From: Kryptolebias marmoratus | Lineage: Eukaryota; Chordata; Actinopteri; Cyprinodontiformes; Rivulidae | Reading direction: 5' to 3' | Length of the DNA: 64,000 bases | Assembly: GCF_001649575.2 (NCBI RefSeq) | Contig: NC_051450.1 | Span: 7,557,155 to 7,621,154, forward strand | Shown here: positions 11,577 to 37,083 of the stretch, one piece after another | Layout: each line of letters begins with the position of its first letter | How positions within the stretch are numbered: position 1 is the stretch's first letter | Notes under the pieces: generated by a model | Told to the model about the DNA's origin: nothing | Seen by the model: only the letters and a program-made list of their open reading frames with translations | The model's database searches: none | Program-made: the position numbers and the translations under genes

Positions 11577-14494
11577 CTGAAACTTAAACTCATGTTTTAG
11601 GGCATAGTGCACAAAAAAGTGGTTTGAAAAGAGTTCAAGACACAAGTGGCCCAACAAAGAACCAGCTGTTTTTAATGCTCCAGTGTATGATTTTCTTTTA
11701 GGCAGGTCAGAAGAACCTACTGGTTAATATACACCTCAGAAGGCCCAAAAAAAGTCTTCTGCTTCAAAGAATCAACAACAAGTCAGTTTCTCAAACTAGA
11801 TTGCCAATCTCATAAATACCTGTTTTTGTACAAAGTCTTAATTTTATTGAACATTGGAGTGTATGCCAACAGTTTGAGCTTACTAATAACCTAATGTTTT
11901 ATTAAACTTGTGAAAAACTTAGGGTTTTTAATTTGAAACAAAGCTGAAAACACACCCATCTGTCCCGCCATTACGAGCAGCTTCTTGTCTCCACTGGATG
12001 GGTAACATTTAAACCTCAGTCTTTCACACATCATTAAATGGGACCACAAGTTTTAATCTTTAGAGCTAAAAGCGCCCTTTTCTAGTTAATGTTTTCCGAG
12101 ATGCCTTGACCTTTTATCTCTTGACCGTTTACCTCTTGACCTCTCAACTTCTTGGTATTCTTTCAAACTGTTCCTGGAAAAGTAAATTGATTTTACTTTC
12201 TCTCTTGTATTTTGAGCGTGATTCTGAATATTTCTCAGTTCAGCATGTTCAGTGCACTGCCTCAGAAAGACATTAAAAATATTTAAATAGTTTGCACTTA
12301 AAATACAGTATAAGCCTTGTTTTGGTTTCTGAAAGTACTTTTAATTAAATACTCAGTGTAACTCCTATAATATCTTTTTTTCTCTAGAACCTTCCATCCA
12401 TCCATCCATCCATCCATTATCTTCCGCTTATCTGGGGTCGGGTCGCGGGGGCAGCAGCCTAAGCAGGGAGACCCAGACTTCCCTCTCCCCAGCCACTTGG
12501 GCCAGCTCCTCCGGGGGAATCCCAAGGTGTTCCCAGGCCAGCCGAGAAACATAGTCCCTCCAGCGTGTCCNNNNNNNNNNNNNNNNNNNNNNNNNNNNNN
12601 NNNNNNNNNNNNNNNNNNNNNNNNNNNNNNNNNNNNNNNNNNNNNNNNNNNNNNNNNNNNNNNNNNNNNNNNNNNNNNNNNNNNNNNNNNNNNNNNNNNN
12701 NNNNNNNNNNNNNNNNNNNNNNNNNNNNNNCCCTCCCGGATGACCGAGCTTCTCACCCTATCTCTAAGGGAGAGCCCAGACACCCTGCGGAGAAAACTCA
12801 TTTCAGCCGCTTGTATTCGCGATCTCGTTCTTTCGGTCATTACCCAAAGCTCGTGACCATAGATGAGGGTAGGAACGTAGATCGACCGGTAAATCGAGAG
12901 CTTCGCTTTTTGGCTCAGCTCTCTCTTCACCACGACAGATCGGTACAGCGCCTCTAGAACCTTGTTAGCCTTTAAATATGATTTCTATTATAAAACAAAG
13001 GTAGTCTCTTTTCTCATTCTGTTCTTCTGCTCCTTGAAAACCAAGAATAATTTAAAAGAATTTTCCTAGCTATACAGTATTTGCTTAACAAGGTAACTTG
13101 TAACTTTTGAGTATTTTTTTAAATTTTTTATTTTCCTATAATTTATTTTTACACCTTACCATTACTTCCTGATTCTACACGCCACTTAAGCTTTTCTTTG
13201 CTGGAATTGGGCATTTTTCTGCTTTCTAAAATAAAACGCATGCAGTGATTGCTTGTCAGTCAGAAGATCTGAGTATTTGATTCACAACCTGCTGAAGTGT
13301 ATTTAGGCAAAAGGTGAAAAACTGCATATAAAAAAAGGCAAAAGCGAACAGAAAGTGATGTCTGTGTAAATGAATAAACAAGAAAGACATTGCATAGCAG
13401 TTTGTATAACCAGGTTAACTTAAAAAGATGCTATGCAAGTGTAAGAATGAGTTTACAAATCTGCAAAGAGTTTTTATAGATCATAAATGTATAAAATACA
13501 GAGTAGCATTGCCACACAGAGAAAATAAAATGAAAACAGTTTTGAGATTAAAATCAAAACGCTGAAGGGAAAAACAGTTTAAAAAGGTGGAGTACAAAAG
13601 TCAGAATAGTATTTTACGAATGAAGTTAAAATGATGATAATAAAGTTGTTATTTGGAGATTTAAAGGGGAATAAAAACCAAAACAGCACTGGTGCAAAAC
13701 CCTACAAGAACCATGTGCCTAATGCATGAAATTAAATACGGACTTTATATTTCAGAGTATAAAGCTGAACTGTTCTCTTTTGCATATACAAAAAAGGTTT
13801 TTGTATATGCTGATTTTCAGCAGCCTTTACTTTGTATCAAACAATAAATTTCAAGCTTATCTCTTTAAACTGGACCTTGTTTGACACTATAGTATCAGAT
13901 CAGATATGTTACCTTCATCTTCACACAGGACCAATAACAATGTAACGCACGTTTATTTTTGCAGGTATTTTGAACAGGCACTTCCGCAGCCACCTATCCT
14001 AGAAACAGCTTCAGGTCACAAGTTCAAACTCTAACGCAGGTGATTACACACACTGTAGCGTGTTTGTTGAAACTTACAGCCGGCTTGATTGCTTTAGCAA
14101 AACAAAACACTTTAAAGTAATACCAAAATCACTGACAGGTACTGATCTGATTAAAACATTAAAGTTTTGCTCGGGCAACAAAAACTAATCCCGGTGGTGC
14201 AGTGAGGTGTCTTTACTGACATAAAGCACCGCTGAGAAGTTACATGGAAATAAAGTGCTCCGCGAGGAAAGAGCTAAGAGCCCTGCTGAAAAACCGGAGT
14301 GAATTCCTGAATGTCAGGCAGTGACAGCACCTGTCTCACCCAGTTTCTCCAGTGAATTGCCGGTACCGGGTACCGCTCACTCACCCGTTCTGTTTGGACC
14401 TCCGGTTTCTGTGCTTCAGCAGGTACACAAGCAGCAAGACTCCGCCAGCCAAGCAGGAGTTTTTGGCCGTCACATATTTACTCAAACCCGCCAT
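3836..14494 (-). CDS. abcd3: ABCD3/PMP70 peroxisomal half-ABC transporter, first eight exons (partial)
   Basis: ABCD3 (PMP70) dimerises in the peroxisomal membrane and imports long-chain, branched-chain and dicarboxylic acyl-CoAs for beta-oxidation. Exons, in gene order: 14385-14494, 10583-10619, 10371-10469, 8228-8316, 6957-7026, 5227-5324, 4375-4498, 3836-3892. They join in frame to 228 codons. Start: MAGLSKYVTAKNSCLAGG, close to the family N-terminus, with G at -3 and +4. Recognised stretches include KEGKKDKAAVDKVFF (residues 50-64), the first membrane helix TAYLILIAAMLVARTYCDVW (83-102), GRSTKDFK, LVNNFLKLGLNELKLRFRERL (about 138-158), YYKMGNLDNRIANADQLL and VEKFCNSVVDLYSNLSK. The second exon is only 37 nt. 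The ABC family NPDQ-type motif reads NADQ here. The later helices and the nucleotide-binding domain lie left of the window. Identity is sure; which teleost paralogue (a or b) is not. Confidence 0.95.
4095..4345. repeat. Dispersed repeat, copy 1 (second copy at 60255-60500)
   Basis: This intron segment (ATCTCACAAACCACTGGATGG, then GATGTACATCTACAACTGAT, then GTGGTAGTAGTTGAGAGTC) matches, with many changes, the segment at 60255-60500 in the cubn region in the same orientation. No coding capacity or terminal repeat was seen. It abuts the abcd3 exon at 4375-4498. Confidence 0.6.
8572..8710 (+). mobile_element. Truncated copy of a palindromic MITE (family copy 1)
   Basis: It carries GCTTCTGCAGAACATGAAGA, AAACATGCAGGATAGTGGC and the terminus GGACCAGGGTTGGACACC. 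The same parts occur in the fuller copies at 20288-20472 and 27079-27248. The left terminal repeat is missing. Confidence 0.7.
8888..9300. repeat. Possible hAT-like terminal region
   Basis: GGCACGGCTGGTCCTTAAGGGC at about 8888 followed by GGGGCACCGCCC resembles the ends of a hAT-type element seen widely in fish. The matching other end was not located, and the segment may form one composite with the repeat at 9575-9895. Weak call. Confidence 0.3.
9575..9895 (+). repeat. Dispersed repeat, copy 1 (second copy at 63660-63995)
   Basis: Shared landmarks in the same order as the copy at the right end: GGGGACTCT, ACCTCCACCTCAAAGTTTGAT, GAGGTTCAAAC, ACAAATCA-CATGT, TTTAAATAAATG, CTGCCACA and CTTCACCAGACAAA. 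The copies have clearly diverged. It is non-coding as far as I can see and lies in abcd3 intron 3. Confidence 0.75.
10583..10619 (-). CDS. abcd3: abcd3 exon 2, a 37-nt microexon
   Basis: Needed to join exon 1 (ends in phase 2) to exon 3 (starts in phase 0). The acceptor is TTTCTACACAG and the donor GTAAGT. It encodes GIKGASQLLLNTE across the first junction, matching the short polar linker before KEGKK in vertebrate ABCD3. A nearer AG gives the wrong phase, which fixed the acceptor. Confidence 0.8.
11495..11574. repeat. (TA)n microsatellite, about 80 bp
   Basis: A perfect TA dinucleotide run in abcd3 intron 1. The open frames across it are artefacts of the repeat. Confidence 0.98.
12388..12960 (-). 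mobile_element. 3' end of a non-LTR retrotransposon (LINE), minus strand
   Basis: Read on the minus strand, the right part encodes the end of a reverse transcriptase ORF: KAKLSIYRSIYVPTLIYGHE, then MTERTRSRIQAAEMSFLRRV. After the gap come LGWPGNTLGFP and a tail ending in GATAAGCGGAAGATAATGG followed by (TGGA)n, the microsatellite tail of this LINE type in fish. The frame has decayed. Clade not assigned. The 160-N gap removes its middle. Confidence 0.8.
12571..12730. other. Assembly gap of 160 N
   Basis: The gap falls entirely inside the LINE remnant, so it probably reflects a repeat that did not assemble, not missing gene sequence. Its true length is unknown. Confidence 0.99.
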
Positions 14495-14665
14495 GTCTCT
14501 GGCTCAACAACCGCTTTCAGTGTGCTACGGCTGTTGTCTCTGACGCTTTAAAGTCACTTCCTGGTGTGAGCTGCGCATGCTCAGAACACGAGTCACGCAG
14601 ACGCAGTCGAGAGTACCGAGAGTACCTGGCTCAATTCTTGGCGCTTGGTAAACCCATTTGAGGTG
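14495..14665 (-). promoter_or_regulatory. Probable abcd3 promoter and 5' UTR
   Basis: Directly upstream of the abcd3 ATG the sequence is locally rich in CpG (CACGAGTCACGCAGACGCAGTCGAGAG at about 14588-14614, with GTACCGAGAGTACC following), unlike the AT-rich flanks. No TATA box stands out, as expected for a housekeeping peroxisomal gene. The transcription start was not determined. Confidence 0.5.
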
Positions 14666-16639
14666 CATTACCGCCACCAGCTGGACTGGAATGTGCATCA
14701 AGGGATTATGCAGAAAGGAAGGGGAAAAACAACGACAAACAAATTCTAGATTTGTCTAATAATTAAACTAAATTTCTTTAAAAATGAAATAATTTTGCCG
14801 TATAAGTCAGCTGATTTATCCCCCCAAGAGACCTGATAATGTGAAGTTGGGATGTTTTGCCTTTTCAATGACTGAAGAAGATTATCCCTGTGGATATTGT
14901 ATTTATTGCAATGTAGCAGTATAGGTTAGACTGTTTCTGGTTGGTTACAGTGTGTGCATTTTCCTGTTGGATGCTTACCTATTTTGTATAAAGTGAGGTT
15001 GGGACCTGAGTGTCCTGTTCTGACTGGAGTGATTACAGTATCTTCTCTTCTTTCCATCTTGATTTCCTTCCTGCCCCAACTTATAAATCATACAACATGT
15101 TTTTGGATGTTGTATAAGTGTCTTCCAGGTTCCTGTAATTCCCAGTGCTCCTGCCACACTGTTTGTGTATATTTCCTGATGAATGGTTTGATTTCAGATT
15201 CTTTAATCTACGGTCTTTCCCTTGATTACTTGTTTTGCCAAGGTATCTTCTATTTCATTTCAACAGGGGCAGGAACTCAAAGAAATTGTATTTTTGTGCC
15301 TTTCATTCCTATCCTATACATAATAATAAATATTTCATTGATGATATCTGTGTAGACTGATGATTTACCAGTTGCAATACTACAGAGTGTTGAGATATTG
15401 TCAGATGTGATAATATTCCTTTTTCCTTTCTCCTCTATTTACTGCAGAGCCAACAATATTGCTAATAGTTCTGTTGTATAGATTGAGAAATGATCTGAAG
15501 TTAAGAGTACCTGGCTGCAGCCACTTTATTAGTATCATTATTATTATTATTATTATTAGAAACAATACCTTACAAAAAAGCCCCATATCACAAATAAACA
15601 GACTTTTAAACAAATGAGCAGCAAATGACAGTCAGGTATAAGGAACTATGAAACAAACAGAAACAATCGCATAAACAAGATTATATACGATAAGTATAAA
15701 ATATTAACTTTATAATGTCACATAAAGGTGGAATAGTCCTGTTTTAGGACATCCAGCACTCATGAAGTGTTTACTTGAGGACAATAAAAGAAAAGTTGAT
15801 CAAATGTTTCAAATTGCTGTAACTGGTTTTTGTTGCAGTCTCCACATGGTGATGCGGTTTCTTAAAGTCTCAGAGTGACGCATGAAAACTGTTGTTCTTG
15901 GTGCAACATTACAAACAGCAAAAATAGACTAAATTATTCCACAACACATTACATTTTTTTTCATTGAAGGTATGGAGATCATAAACAGAAACAGTATAGA
16001 TAAATAAATTTCAATCTCATTAACTTCGCTTTTAATCCTTGCTCTTCTACAGTCACTACTACATCTACTACTAAATACTGTATGCAATCTAAGAGAGTAT
16101 TGGTCATTGATGGTCCCCTCACAATTCTGACCAGTGATATGTTTTTCTACCATTTATTTACACCTTTAATACAAATACTATTGAGTAGCATGGTGTAAGA
16201 AAGTTTAAAATATCTGGATAAATAAAACAATTTTCTGTACCGTTACTGAAAAATAACTCAAATGGCTACAAATACAGTATCGGTAAACAAGTTGCATTTG
16301 TTTTAGTATTTTAATCACCTGTGTTTTGACTCTTAATGCTCTTGCTACCACAGTTTTACCATCACTAGTGACAGATGAAAAAAAAATACCAAAAGTTAAT
16401 CAAATTAGTTTTAACAATTGCACATGGTTGTTAATGACCCTCCTCACCCACTGAAGCAGTGAAAGTGTGCAGTAGATTTAAATTCAAATCATTTTTTATC
16501 TTTTCAACACTGAACAATAAGAAGACTTTATAGAATAGAATATATAGAACTGTAAAATGTTATCAGAGGAGATGGTGTCCCAGCAACTTCTTATAACAAC
16601 ATTTCTTACCTTTATTACATCAATAAACTGTTTAAAGCA
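14666..16639. other. Intergenic, no gene recognised
   Basis: This lies between the abcd3 promoter and the LINE at 16640. It contains a short (TTA)n run near 15540. The open frames (such as 14954-15355 on the plus strand) show no family resemblance or splice context. The 3' end of the ITPRID gene could fall near its right side if the tentative last exon is wrong. Confidence 0.5.
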
Positions 16640-17835
16640 CAACACAACACTAGAGAAAGGGGGCAAGCTAGCCCCCTTAGCTAACTGTTCCCTGTAGTCC
16701 TCCTCCAGCAGACCCCAAGTGGCCAGGATCTCAGGTCGGCTGGGTGATGGTTCAGAATAAACATTTTCCTAAGGCTGAGCGTCTGGATCGCCACCAACCT
16801 GTTCAGGTTTCAAACCAATTTTCCTCTCTCAGCAACTCACCAATGAGAAGTAGACTCTGATAATTGGGAGCTCCATAGTTTGAAATGTGGCATTAGGGAC
16901 AGTCAGATGCATTCTGAGGACCAGAGCGAGCGAGCGACATCAAGTCCTACCTCAAACTGCTGACTAAGGAAAATACAGTTAGATTGTTATTCACTTCAGC
17001 GGTAAAGACACCCAGTTAGAAGTCACTAAAGTTAATGTTGCTTCAGTGTGTAACTTTGCAAAAACAATGTCGGACTCCGTAGTTTTCTCTGGTCCCCTCC
17101 CCAACCTGACCAGTGACGACAGGTTTAGCCGCATGTTGTTATTCAATTGCTGGCTGTCTAGTTGGTGTCCTGAAAACAATGAGGGCTACGTAGATAATTG
17201 GAGGACATTTTGGGGAAAACCTGGTCTGATGTAGAGAGATGAAATCCATCCCACTTTGAATGGAGCCGCTCTTCTTTCTAAGAATTTGACTAAATCTATG
17301 AGTTTTCCAAATTATTGACAGCCCAGTGTCCAGTCCAGGAAGCAGAGTTTGAAGACTTAAACACCTTTCTGCTGCTTCTCCTCTGTTACCCACCCAAACC
17401 CCCACTGAAATAGTCTCAGCTCATCTATGGCCCAAATCAAATAAACCAAACAAGATTGAAGAACAATAAATAATCAAAAAAAAAAAAATCATAAAAATAA
17501 ACAGTTACTTTTCCAAAATAGAAAAATAAAAACCAATAAATGTGGATTATTGAACACAAGATCTCCCTCATGTAAGTCTCTGTTAGATAATGACTTAATA
17601 ACTGATCACCATGATTTATTTTGTCTAACAGAAACCTGGCTACAATGATGTTAGTCTAAATTAATCCACTTCTGCTTATTATCTTAATTTTCATGTTCGT
17701 AGAACATCAGGTCGAGGAGAAGTAGTAGCTGCCATTTTTCAGTTAGGATTACTGAATAATCCTAAACCAATTCCTACTTATAATTTTTAGTTCAATTTAG
17801 GTTTTCTTTGTGATGATCCCTGTTATGCAGTCCCT
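16640..17835 (+). mobile_element. Degenerate L2/CR1-like LINE with SGNH-hydrolase-like ORF1 and endonuclease relics
   Basis: On the plus strand, across several frames, are ordered relics of a fish LINE. DIKSYLKLLTKENTVRLLFT and FSGPLPNLTSDDRFSRM, then WCPENNEGYVDNW, then EIHPTLNGAAL with its Asp/Glu-x-His motif, belong to the esterase (SGNH/GDSL-type) domain known from ORF1 of CR1-like elements. ETWLQ at about 17632 and RTSGRGEVVAAIF at about 17701 are relics of the following endonuclease. Stops and frameshifts are frequent, so it is dead. It ends beside the tentative last exon of the ITPRID gene. Confidence 0.75.
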
Positions 17836-32631
<14,796 letters not shown>

Positions 32632-33835
32632 CTAACAAAAGAAATAAAGGCAACAAACTCAAAACACACACAAAGAATTGTTCAGAATTATGTGTTACAA
32701 ACATGTACTTAGTGTGCTTCATGCATATATTTACACATGCACACATGAGAGAGAAAGACATGCAGATGTTGGAGGTACAGATGCAGTAAGGTAGAGAATC
32801 ACTTTTCTCAGCTGTATAAAAGTTGCCCTGAGTTTTTTCCAACAAACAGGGCTGTTCAAAAGAAGGGACAGAAAGTTTCCTAGCTCTTGAGGAATATTAG
32901 GTCCTTGATGTTTGAAGCAAAATGCATGTCTAGGGTATATTTTCCAGCAATCTGTTGGAGAACCTGTTCAATCTCTACACACTCTAAAACAAATTCTGTA
33001 TGACAGACTGGACCCTTAAAGACACTGAATACAAAAATGAAGTTTTAAAGGGATTTATTGCAGTGAATAAATGTACTAGATGAGGTTTCAGCTCTTCAAT
33101 GGACTTGATCATTGGAACTCTTTGAGAAAGACAATGAATCAGTGTGAGGGAAACATTCTGCACAATGAAGTAAAACAAAACTGAGATGTTTTATTCATGT
33201 GTGAGTCTTGTTGCAGTTCCTCTAAGATTATAGAGGAGGGAATCTGAAGGCTGCTGGCTGAGGTCAGGTGAGTAGGAGACAGTAAGGGAGGAATAATCTG
33301 ATATCAACTCTCAGGGAATCCAGGAGAAGCAACGGCGAAGCAAGTGGGTCTCCTCAAGAGGTATGCAGTATAGTCCTCCAACAGAGTGAAAACATGGAAT
33401 CCACCATGTTTTTTTCACCATGAGGCACCATGAGAGGAAAAACACAGGTGAGTAGAGAGTGAAATGAGAGCAAATGGTTTTACCTTGGCAGATCTTGTTG
33501 GCGAGACAGGAGGGAGATTCAGATTAGTTTTCTGTTGTTTGTTTTGCAGATGAGCAGGGAGAAAAACAGGCTGAGATCTCTTTGGAGATGGCCCTTAGTC
33601 TTAAACCAAAACTACTGAAGGCAGGTGGGCATCAGGTACTACAACAGACAGAAGAGATGACTTGTGATGCTTCTTGTTGGGCAGTATCGATCCTTCCCCT
33701 GTGAGCCAGAGTAAATCAGGAAATCAACTGGAGAGAAGGCAGATGGTAATAGGTTAAGGCAAGAAATCCAAAATCTACAAGCCAGAAATCAGGGTTTAAG
33801 GCACAAAAAGCAGAATCGAACTTCCAGAGCCTATG

Positions 33836-34062
33836 GGGGTCAGGCAGAGGTGTAAACCAGGATACCAGGCAGACAGGTCAAATAACTAGAAGCACAGAAA
33901 CAGAGGTGCTTGAATACTGGCAGCAAGATGGCTTCAGACAATAGAGAGCAGTTGGAGCTGGTGAGTATAAATGCAGAGTGCCACAGGTGAAGACAATGAT
34001 GTAACCAGTAGAGCCAGAGCTGCAGTGAGGAAGGTGACTAAGCAGCTCTGAGCAAACAGAAT
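33836..34062 (-). repeat. Dispersed repeat, copy B (inverted partner of 22283-22500)
   Basis: On the minus strand this reads CTCACTGCAGCTCTGGCTCTACTGG...CACCTGTGGCACTC...ACTCACCAGC, the same as copy A on the plus strand. It lies upstream of the first visible ITPRID exon. Confidence 0.65.
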
Positions 34063-34324
34063 TCAAATCACTACATTCTCACACATCTTTCCATATCATG
34101 AGACACCAAAAACAACCTCCAGTGGTTCACACTGGAGGTGGTCTTAGTAATGCCAGGATAGCAAACAGTTTAGAGATGTGACAAAACCTCAGAGATGTGG
34201 GTCTCTGGCACAAAAAAACGATTGGGTAAGCAAGTGGTGGGAGGTGGAAAGGTGGCGTGATTCTGTATTAGTTCACTTTCCAATTCCAAATGAGCAACAG
34301 ATAGCCTGACTGAAGTGGGTAAGA

Positions 34325-35065
34325 TGTAACTGTCATCTTCCCTGTTGTCAGAGCACATGATGCTCCCACCTCCATCCTTTATAGTTGGGATGGTGTTCTC
34401 AGGCTTGCAAGCTTCCTCCCTTTTTTTTTTTATTACAAATGCCAGGATGGTCATTATGGCAAAACAGTTCAATTTTAGTTTGATCAGACCACAGGAGATG
34501 CCTCCAGAAAAATAAGGTCTTTGTCCCTGTGTGCAAAGGCAAACTGTAATCTGGTTTATTTAAATGTTGCTTTGGGAGAAAAGGCTTCTTCCTCACAAAG
34601 TACCTTTTCAGCCCATGTTGGTACAGGACTTGTTTCACTGTGGATAATGACTCTTTGACCAGCTTCAGCCAGCATCATGCTTTTGTTTGGGGTTGATACA
34701 CACATTTTATATCAAAACACATTCATCTCAGGAACACAGAACCCGTCTCCTTCCTGAGCCATATGATGGCAGGACATTTCAATATGCAAACACAGGTGTG
34801 CCTTCAATTAACCCAAACATTGTCTACAAACAAAACAAAAGCTTCCAAAGCCATGGCATCATCATCATCTGGGCTTTCCCAAATTGTTTAAAGGCATAGT
34901 AATCTTAGTGTATATAAACTTGTGACTTTGATGAAAGTAATAACAAAATATTTCTTTCATTATTCAGGCATTTAGCAAAAATATTTTTTTAGGAATCTTA
35001 ATTGACCGAAACAGAAATTGTTTAGTCTGAAAAATGTTATTTTTAGATTTCTTACACAGTGTATG
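34325..35065 (-). pseudogene. Tc1-like transposase relic
   Basis: The minus strand encodes VLYQHGLKRYFVRKKPFLPK, then FFWRHLLWSDQTKIELFCHN, then (after a frameshift) ACKPENTIPTIKDGGGSIM, the central DDE-domain region of fish Tc1/Sleeping-Beauty-type transposases. Tc1-style end motifs occur at 34900-34925 (TTAGTGTATATAAACTTGTGAC) and about 35050-35062. No frame is intact. Confidence 0.85.
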
Positions 35066-35084
35066 AAAACACCCAGCTTGGCTT

Positions 35085-35700
35085 ATTTTTGTCAGGTTTC
35101 TCTGACGTCGAAGAGAAAACAACAGCTTGGTGGAAGACAGACTACAGGACTCAGATATCAGGTAAGTGTATTTATTTACAGTAAGGAGTGAGATGACCGG
35201 AACGGAAGTGGAATCTGAAAAGCAGAGGAGAAACGGTAAGTGATCAAACGAGGATCTTAAATGAGCGATAAACGAAACAACTGATTGGAGGCTTACTAAA
35301 TAGTCAGGTGAGGTTCTGCATCAGTTGTTGAGGAAGACAAAAACATCAATGAGGAATCAAGGCTGGGTCGTTGCAGATGGAACCGGAACCAGACTGGAAC
35401 GTCAGGCAGACAGGAACTCACTAAGAGGACGAATACAAAAACACAGGTAAGTAAATCTGTAACTTTACAGGCAGGTTACTGAGCTGGCTCGAAGACTTTA
35501 CCACGAGGTAAGCAATGCTCCAGCGCTGATCTGGTTCCCACCACAGCCTTAAATACAGCAACTCATCTGATGCCTCATCTCCTTCAGGTGTGCAAAGGAC
35601 CTGCCTGACTCCACCAGTAGGAGGAGCCAAGCATGTCCACCAGGAAGTGTCAACAAAATCACCGATTACAACAATTTTTCCCCACATAGGTGGTTCCACT
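35085..35700. repeat. Probable dispersed repeat of unknown class
   Basis: Composition and wording (repeated ACACAGGTAAGT, CAGGCAGACAGGAACTCAC, CAACTCATCTGATGCC) look like terminal regions of non-autonomous elements in fish. Terminal repeats were not resolved. No gene was seen. Confidence 0.35.
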
Positions 35701-36820
35701 TCACATCAAGCTGCCCCTTTTATACTAAGTGACCAAAAGTCATTGATAATTTAGTTAAAGGCACAAGAGGAGTCAAAAGGCTGGTTTGCATGTCCCATCA
35801 TTTCTAGACCACGATTTGCATGTTTTTTGAATAAACTTGCCTTAGGGCAAGAGTGCTGACTTACTAAATAAAATCATGAAGAAATGGAATGAAGTATGAA
35901 CTTTGATTTCCTTCTCTTTTTTTATTTTATTAGTTAAAAAATACAATTTAGAAATTGTTTCTTAATGTAAAGTTAAAACCTTGTATCAACTAAAACCATG
36001 TTGTACTTGTGGCGCAAACCTTCCAGTGTGTTTTGGAGAAGATATTTTAAAAACAGATATGGTGAAGGGGAAAAACAAGCATGTCTCCCTACAGTCACAA
36101 CAAGTCAATGATTATACCCAGGATAATAAAAACTTATGTTGTATTGAACGTAAGAGCAGTGCTTGCTGTCACTATACAGCAGAAAGTGCACAAGTCATAC
36201 TGAAAACTCTTCATATAACTACAAAAATCCTCAGAACTACAGACATTGTACTCACCATCACTGTAGAAAGGAATCCAAAAACACCATGTGAAGTTATTCT
36301 AGAGTAAAGACAGATTGTCCTCTCCACAGGTAAAACAGAAGGAAAGACATTCCCTTAAGTCCTACCTCTGAGGTTGTGGATTTGCCAGTGCTTTGCATCT
36401 TTTGTTTGCACACAAATTGCACAACTACACTCGCTCGCTTACGCACACACGTGTTTGTATTTCTATCCTTATAAGGACAGAGTAATTAGTTCCATTCTTT
36501 TTTGTAACCTAACCCCACAAGCACCTACAGTCGGTTTAAGTGGTTTAAGCTACACAGCTAGCTTAACACTCTTATCTCTGAACATTTCATCATCCAAGAA
36601 ATGTATTTTTTGATAAACAATGAATGAGTTTGGCCCATAAGTTTTAGACAGTTTCTAATTATAAACCCTCATTAAATTGAGTTTGGCACCCCTGATTTAT
36701 ACACACAATCATAACTAAAAGTCTGCTTGTTTACTGCCCTGATCAAATAATTATAAATTTAAAAGTAGTAATAATAATAACACAATGCACAAATGCACCT
36801 AGAAAGAAAGCAACGCTGAA
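35701..36820. other. Intergenic, nothing recognised
   Basis: This lies between the ITPRID 5' side and the cubn 3' UTR. An open frame at 35981-36307 (plus) has no family match. The segment near 36440-36500 (GTGTTTGTATTTCTATCCTTATAAGGAC) resembles the one near 26900, a minor shared repeat. Confidence 0.5.
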
Positions 36821-36826
36821 CAAACA

Positions 36827-37083
36827 TTTATTTTATTTTCTCATAAAATTAAAGCCAAATTAACATCTGAACAGAAAATTTATTGACAGACCACATTATT
36901 GCACTTCATAAATATTTTATTAATTTTAACAATATATGGACTTATTCATTAAGATGGTTTAAGGAAAACAAAAAAGGACCCACTAACTTTAGATAATTTA
37001 CTTAAAAGATGATTTTAAATGCTAACAACTCATCAAGTGTGTGGATGTACAGTATGTGCCACTATGTAAAGAAGAGTATTCTT
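36827..37083 (-). promoter_or_regulatory. cubn: cubn 3' UTR with candidate polyadenylation signals
   Basis: Beyond the cubn stop codon the minus strand carries AATAAA at 36884-36879 and 36837-36827 (overlapping pair), 200-260 bp downstream. The transcript probably ends near here; cleavage sites are not visible. Confidence 0.5.

Noticed and set aside
11372..11657. Open frames of repeated Ile-Tyr
   Set aside because: Translation of the TA microsatellite.
12497..12957. Frames containing long X runs
   Set aside because: They are read through the assembly gap.
14954..15355. 133-codon plus-strand frame with membrane-like segments
   Set aside because: T-rich DNA gives hydrophobic translations by chance. 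No family or splice support.
16602..16726. Minus-strand exon-like frame ATWGLLEEDYREQL with plausible acceptor and GTAAG donor
   Set aside because: It lies inside or at the edge of the plus-strand LINE, its entry phase does not fit the ITPRID exon before it, and I know no protein like it.
35981..36307. 108-codon plus-strand frame, Cys-rich start
   Set aside because: No recognised domain; isolated in an intergenic repeat-rich interval.
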